Source of the DNA: Victivallales bacterium
GTDB lineage: Bacteria; Verrucomicrobiota; Lentisphaeria; Oligosphaerales; Oligosphaeraceae
DNA: 64,000 nucleotides
Assembly (NCBI GenBank): GCA_017617415.1
Contig: JAFZWH010000063.1
Coordinates: forward strand, 23,278-87,277
Direction: 5' to 3'
The notes under the pieces were generated by a model that was given only the letters and a program-made list of their open reading frames with translations, had not been told where the DNA came from and searched no databases. A program made the translations under genes and the position numbers. This document shows, piece by piece, positions 59,228-64,000 of this stretch; position 1 is the stretch's first letter; each line of letters begins with the position of its first letter.

Positions 59228-62200
59228 ATGCCTTCTGTGAGCGGAAGAACCATCGAAAGCGATTTTGTTGTCGACTTGGGTCAAACGGCGACTCGGGTTA
59301 CCGTCATCAGCGGCGGCTATTTGATTGTCAATGGCGGGACGGCAATTCAGACCACCGTCAACAGCGGCGGCAGCATGTACGTCCCCAATGGCGGCGCGGC
59401 GACCTCGACCACCGTCAACAGCAGAGGCAACATGTGCGTCCACAATGGCGGCGCGGCGACCGAGACCACCGTCAACAACCACGGCGGGATGGAAATCCTC
59501 AACGGCGGCACGGCGACTTCGACCACCGTCAATAGAGGCAGCATGACTGTCGACAGCGGCACGGCGACCGAGACCACCGTCAACGAAGACGGCTGGATGG
59601 AAGTCTCCATCGGTGGCACGGCGAATTTGACCACCATCAACAGGGATGGCTGGATGGAAGTCTCCATCGGTGGCACGGCGGTTTCGACCACCATCAACAG
59701 CGGCCGGATGGACGTCAGCGGCGGGACGGCGACCGAGACCACCGTCAACCGAATGGGCAATATGGAGGTCACGAGCGGCGGCACGGCGACCGAGACCACC
59801 GTCAACGAAGACGGCAACATGGAGGTCACGAGCGGCGGCACGGCGACCGAGACCACTGTCAACAACTACGGCACCCTGCACGTCTTCAGCGGCGGGACGG
59901 CGACCGAGACCACCGTCAACGAAGACGGCATCATGGGCATCGCCAGCGGCGGCACGGCGACCGAGACCATCCTCGCAACCAGGGGCCACATGTTCGTCTC
60001 CAGCGGCGGCACGGCCACATCGACCTTCGTCAGCAGCGGCGGCCGCATGACCGTCTATGAAGGCGGCACGGTGACCGGCTCCCTGACCCTCGCCGACGGC
60101 GCGGTGGTCAGCGCCTACCAAGGCGGAGTCATCGACTTCGACGTCTCGGCCCTCGCCCCGAACAACGCGGCGCTGGTCAACAACTTGTCGCTCGTCCAGG
60201 GCACGCCGACCTACACCGTCACCGTCTCCGATGCGCAGGCCGCCGGCGACTACCTCCTGGCGGAAGGCGCGGCGGGCTTCGACCAGGCGGTCTTCGTCGT
60301 CACGGACCTCGGCGACGAGCTTGACTCCATCACGGTCGGCGGCGAACTCAAGAATGGCGAGTACCGCTATTCCCTCGCCGAAAGCGAGGGGACGCTTACC
60401 TTTACGGTCGGGAAGGCCATCGATGGCATGGTGCTGGAAAATGCAGGCTACACTGTGGGCTCTAGGGTCCTCGTCACCAACGCCATCGTCAACAGCGTGG
60501 GCAGAATATTCGTCTCCGATGGCGGGACGGCGACTCAGACCACCGTCAACCTCGGCGGCAGCATGATGGTCGTCAGCGGCGGCATGGCGACCGAGACCAC
60601 CGTCAACTTCGGTGGCCAAATGGACGTCGTCAGCGGGGGCACGGCGACCGAGACCACCGTCAACCGCGACGGCCGCATGTATATCGACAGTAGTGGCACG
60701 GCGATTGCCACCACCGTCAACAGCCGCGGCAGCATGTATGTCTGCGGCGGCACGGCAACCGAGACCACCGTCTCCAGCGGCGGCAGCATGCATGTCGATG
60801 AGTATGGCATGGCCGTTTCGACCACCGTCAACAGCCGCGGCAGCATGGATGTCGTCAGCGGGGGCACGGCGACCGAGACCACCGTCAACAGCGGCGGTCG
60901 CTTGAACCTCGACCAAAGCGGGACAGCCACCTCGACCACTGTCAGCAGCGGTGGCGGAATGGCGGTCGGCATACATTGCACGGCGACTCAGACCACCGTC
61001 AATGGCGGCAGCATGGAAGTTTTTGGCGGCACGGCGACTCAGACCACCGTCAATGGCGGCAGCATATATGTTATTGACGGCACGGCGACCGCGACCATCG
61101 TCAATGTCGGCGGCAGCATGTCTGTCAGGGGGTTATATGGGAAGGCAATCTCGACCACTCTCAACGGCGGCAGTATGACCGTCGTCGGCGGTACGTCTGA
61201 CTACGAAAGCTGCACGGCGATCTCGACCACCATCAACAGCGGCGGCAGCATGACCGTCTCCAGCGGCGGCACGGCGACCGAGACCACCATCAACAGCGGC
61301 GGAAGCATGACTGTCTCCGATGGCGGGACGGCGACCGAGACCACCGTCAACAACGGTTACGTGTATGTCTCCAGCGGCGGCACGGTGACTGGTGCTCTGA
61401 CTCTCGCCGACGGTGCGGTGGTCGCCGTTGAAGCGGGCGGGGTCATCGACTTCGACGTCTCGGCCCTTCAGCCAGACAACGCGGTGATTGTCAACAACCT
61501 CTCGCTTGTCCAGGGCACGCCGGCCTACACCGTCACCGTCTCCACCACCCAGGCCACCGGCGACTACCAACTGGCGGAGGGCGCGGCGGATTTCACAGGA
61601 ACCGTGACCGTCAAGTGCGAAGGAGAAAATGACCTCTCCCTCGCCGTCGGCGACACCAACCAAAAGGACGGCGGCGGGGCGTATGCCTACTCGCTGGCCG
61701 TCGCGGACAGCCGGCTGCTCCTCACCGTCGCAGCCGTGCCGGTGTTGGTCTTTGTGCACGCCGACTGGACTGAAGCGGATGTCGATGGCCAGTCCATCGG
61801 CGACACGGCCTTGGTCTGGGGGCAAAACGCGTTCAATTCCTTCGCGGCGGCCGCAAATGCCGCGAACGCGGCGACGGACGCCGGCCGCCAAGCCGAACTC
61901 TATCTCATGGGCGGGACTACCTCGGACGCGGTCAACCTGACGGGCGCCTACGACGTCTGGATTACTGGAGGCACCACAGCCACCGCATGCGCCTCGCTCA
62001 AGGGTAATGGCGGTGTCCTCCATGCGGCTAGTGAGTTCATCGCCGACAGCATCAGCGGTTTCTCCCGCGTGGACTTTGACCTGACGGAATGGGGAGCCGG
62101 ACAAGGCGCCATGCTCAGCGTCATGCCGCAATTTGACGGCAATGCGGAGCTGACGGTCACGGTCTCCGACACCCAGGAACTCGGAAGCTACGTCCTGGCG

Positions 62201-64000
62201 GATGGCGCGGATGGCTTCACGGGCACTCTGACGGTCATAAGCGCGGGGGCACCGGCGGCGCTATCCGTCGCCGTCGGCGGTGACGCCGTAGTCGGCGACA
62301 ACGCGGCCTACTCGCAGACCGTCACGAATGGCCAGCTCCTCCTCACCGTCGCGCCTCCCGACACCACGCCGCCCGAGGCACCGGTGGCGGTGGCGGACAT
62401 CACGGAGCCGACCAACCAGAATGTCACCGTCACGGCGGTCTTCTCCGACGATACTGCCGCCAAACAGTATTCGTTGGACGGGCAGACCTGGGAAACCTAC
62501 ACCGATCCGGTGGTACTCTCCGACAACGGCACGGTTCAGTTCCGCGGCACGGACGCGGCGGGCAACGTCTCCGACATCACGACCTACGAGGTCGCGAACA
62601 TCGACAAGGTGGCCCCCGATGCGCCTGTGGCGGTCGCGGACGTCACGGATCCGACCAACGGCGACGTGACCGTCACGGCGACCTTCTCCGACGACAGTAC
62701 TATAAAGGAATACTCTTTGGACGGCACGACCTGGAGCGCCTACACCGAGCCGGTGGTCCTCACCGGCAACGGCGCGGTCTCCTTCCGCGGAACGGACGCG
62801 GCGGGCAATGTCTCCGAAGTCACGACCTACGAAGTCACCAACATCGACAAGGTGGCGCCGGAGGCTCCGAGCGCAGTCGCGGACGTCACGGACCCGACCA
62901 GCGGCAATGTCACTGTCACCGCCACCTTCAGCGACGACACCGCAATCAAGGAATACTCGCTGGACGGCACGACCTGGAGCGCGTACACCGATCCGGTGAT
63001 CCTCAGCGCCAACGGCGCGGTCTCCTTCCGCGGCACCGACGCGGCGGGCAACCTCTCCGACATCACGACCTACGAAGTCACCAACATCGACAAGGTCATC
63101 CCCGAGAAGCCTGGTTTCACACGTGTGGGCGATGCGGGCACGGGCGAAGTGGTGGTCACCGCCACCTGGGACGCGACCGACGCGCAGTGCCTCTACTCGC
63201 TCGACGGCCTGAACTGGCAGCAGTACACCGCGCCGCTGCGCTTCAGCCAGGATGTGCTGGTCCAGTTCAAGACCGTGGACGCGGCAGGCAACGCCAGCGA
63301 GACTGCCGACTGCAAGGTCAAGCTGACCGTGACACCGGACGACATCGTGGTGGAGTCCACCGCCTTTGGTCAGACTGCCCTCGGCTGGCAAAACGATGAC
63401 CTGGAAGCCTGGGCGGACGGCTACGACGTGCAGCTGGCCATTGACGGCGCGGGAACTCTGGTGATGAACGATGTCGGCGAACCGGGGCTGGAGCTGTGCA
63501 ACGCGCCTGCCGACGTGACTGTCGGGGTGAAGCCCGCCCAGTTCCAGGAGTGGCCCGCAGAAGGCAAGGACATCGAAGTCGCCCCGCAGGCGGACGGCCC
63601 GCAGGTCGTCGATGCGGAGACCAACGGCTTCGCGGACGTGATGTTCGGGCGCGCCACCGGCGTCTGGAACGCCAACTACCGTGCGGGCCATGTCAGCCTG
63701 CCCGGCGAAAAGGCGAAGCTGAAGGGCAGGAACCAGATCGGCGACCTCTTCTTCGGCTCCGACGACGCGTCCATCCTGCTGCTGACCGACGACGCGAACG
63801 GCGACGTCTTCTTCCTGGACGACATCTACTCCGCCTTCCCCGAGGGCATGGACGCGCAGGCGCGCCTCGCGAAAATCGACGAGATCCAGGCCGGCGCGGG
63901 CGCCGACGTGGTGGACCTGACCAGCACCCGCTTCGAGTATGTCGGCGGCGGACTGACCGTCCGCGGCGGCGCGGGAGACGACGTGATCTGGGCGAACTCC
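59228..64000 (+). CDS. giant AIDA-repeat / Ig-like / RTX-like surface protein (partial, 3' end off window)
   Basis: 1591 codons are open to the window end, preceded by AAGGAG (59213-59218). Residues about 20-278 and 396-718 are two blocks of AIDA-type strand-loop-strand repeats of about 19 residues (consensus GGTATETTVNSGGSMTVSS), each closed by a GGTVTGxLTLADGAVV cap. The blocks are followed by a VIDFDVSAL-type domain (about 300-395 and 730-830). Four Ig-like modules ending DAAGNVSDITTYEVTNIDK lie at about 1046-1368. A unique region leads to GGAGDDVIWAN at 1580-1590, an RTX-like calcium-binding repeat. There is no N-terminal signal peptide. It probably is a type I-secreted, heptosylated adhesin. 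Confidence 0.85.
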   Translation, partial: MPSVSGRTIESDFVVDLGQTATRVTVISGGYLIVNGGTAIQTTVNSGGSMYVPNGGAATSTTVNSRGNMCVHNGGAATETTVNNHGGMEILNGGTATSTTVNRGSMTVDSGTATETTVNEDGWMEVSIGGTANLTTINRDGWMEVSIGGTAVSTTINSGRMDVSGGTATETTVNRMGNMEVTSGGTATETTVNEDGNMEVTSGGTATETTVNNYGTLHVFSGGTATETTVNEDGIMGIASGGTATETILATRGHMFVSSGGTATSTFVSSGGRMTVYEGGTVTGSLTLADGAVVSAYQGGVIDFDVSALAPNNAALVNNLSLVQGTPTYTVTVSDAQAAGDYLLAEGAAGFDQAVFVVTDLGDELDSITVGGELKNGEYRYSLAESEGTLTFTVGKAIDGMVLENAGYTVGSRVLVTNAIVNSVGRIFVSDGGTATQTTVNLGGSMMVVSGGMATETTVNFGGQMDVVSGGTATETTVNRDGRMYIDSSGTAIATTVNSRGSMYVCGGTATETTVSSGGSMHVDEYGMAVSTTVNSRGSMDVVSGGTATETTVNSGGRLNLDQSGTATSTTVSSGGGMAVGIHCTATQTTVNGGSMEVFGGTATQTTVNGGSIYVIDGTATATIVNVGGSMSVRGLYGKAISTTLNGGSMTVVGGTSDYESCTAISTTINSGGSMTVSSGGTATETTINSGGSMTVSDGGTATETTVNNGYVYVSSGGTVTGALTLADGAVVAVEAGGVIDFDVSALQPDNAVIVNNLSLVQGTPAYTVTVSTTQATGDYQLAEGAADFTGTVTVKCEGENDLSLAVGDTNQKDGGGAYAYSLAVADSRLLLTVAAVPVLVFVHADWTEADVDGQSIGDTALVWGQNAFNSFAAAANAANAATDAGRQAELYLMGGTTSDAVNLTGAYDVWITGGTTATACASLKGNGGVLHAASEFIADSISGFSRVDFDLTEWGAGQGAMLSVMPQFDGNAELTVTVSDTQELGSYVLADGADGFTGTLTVISAGAPAALSVAVGGDAVVGDNAAYSQTVTNGQLLLTVAPPDTTPPEAPVAVADITEPTNQNVTVTAVFSDDTAAKQYSLDGQTWETYTDPVVLSDNGTVQFRGTDAAGNVSDITTYEVANIDKVAPDAPVAVADVTDPTNGDVTVTATFSDDSTIKEYSLDGTTWSAYTEPVVLTGNGAVSFRGTDAAGNVSEVTTYEVTNIDKVAPEAPSAVADVTDPTSGNVTVTATFSDDTAIKEYSLDGTTWSAYTDPVILSANGAVSFRGTDAAGNLSDITTYEVTNIDKVIPEKPGFTRVGDAGTGEVVVTATWDATDAQCLYSLDGLNWQQYTAPLRFSQDVLVQFKTVDAAGNASETADCKVKLTVTPDDIVVESTAFGQTALGWQNDDLEAWADGYDVQLAIDGAGTLVMNDVGEPGLELCNAPADVTVGVKPAQFQEWPAEGKDIEVAPQADGPQVVDAETNGFADVMFGRATGVWNANYRAGHVSLPGEKAKLKGRNQIGDLFFGSDDASILLLTDDANGDVFFLDDIYSAFPEGMDAQARLAKIDEIQAGAGADVVDLTSTRFEYVGGGLTVRGGAGDDVIWANS

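Noticed and set aside
59186..60976. 596-codon reverse frame with repeated VDGGLGRRAA-like units
   Set aside because: Mirror image of the AIDA repeats on the forward strand, which is supported by a ribosome binding site and a frame open to the window end.
59228..64000. Classical AIDA-I autotransporter
   Set aside because: No N-terminal signal peptide was found and the visible C-terminal part ends in an RTX-like motif; the final decision needs the missing 3' end.

Overview
The window looks like a chromosome segment of a Lentisphaerota bacterium (Victivallis-like). This is inferred from gene content and style, not from a search. Two near-identical type II-pseudopilin-like genes of the DUF1559 type lie beside secreted DUF4838 and DUF6259 proteins. 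There is also an ORF6N/RhuM-type gene set, a Gram-negative envelope signature (SurA/PpiD-type foldase, probable lipoprotein) and coding-dense G+C-rich DNA. No rRNA, CRISPR array, IS transposase or prophage core was found.

Layout. 1-14.2 kb is mostly housekeeping: a partial four-helix-bundle gene, putP, an RRM RNA-binding protein, a trxB-trxA-CpXC-SUI1 run, a YbjQ/YbjQ/PrsW/small-membrane-protein operon, then thiI, rlmN, a secreted cyclophilin, a large unknown lipoprotein and truA. 14.2-17.8 kb is an unstable island. It holds an ORF6N-phospholipase-D-like gene, a truncated ORF6N gene, a frameshifted HepT/MntA toxin-antitoxin pair, a 199-bp direct repeat, and a patchwork containing copied pieces of the ORF6N gene and of the 3' end of holB (which itself lies 15 kb away). 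18.0-31.5 kb is a carbohydrate or sugar-acid utilisation region. It has two pseudopilin-like genes, secreted DUF4838, DUF6259 and DNRLRE-like proteins, and a GH43/GH32-like propeller. Intracellular class III aminotransferase, HpcH/HpaI aldolase, Gfo/Idh/MocA and SDR enzymes follow, with an AraC regulator at the end.

31.6-50.0 kb is mainly housekeeping: holB-tmk in one operon with a 1560-residue DUF4011 helicase-nuclease (resembling antiphage Hhe proteins) and a TPR protein, a 29-residue COX24-like gene, an M41-like protein lacking the catalytic Glu, mnmA with altered cysteines, a gingipain-like C25 peptidase, a Nudix hydrolase, tRNA-Lys, rpmB, rpe and a PpiD-like foldase. 50.2-56.2 kb is an unusual ABC importer. 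Its binding protein is fused to the first permease, a RhuM-Fic gene sits inside the operon, and the second permease carries a roughly 500-residue extracytoplasmic insertion. A 275-bp nested palindrome follows.

56.7-64.0 kb is the most striking part. It contains a 76-residue protein, an Aah/TibC-type autotransporter O-heptosyltransferase, a complete MntA/HepT pair and the first 1591 codons of a giant AIDA-repeat protein. That protein has no N-terminal signal peptide and runs into an RTX-like motif where the window ends. This suggests a heptosylated adhesin exported by type I secretion rather than as an autotransporter.

Running through the window is a family of short tandem repeats, mostly heptamers. 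They sit at gene edges and often overlap start or stop codons.
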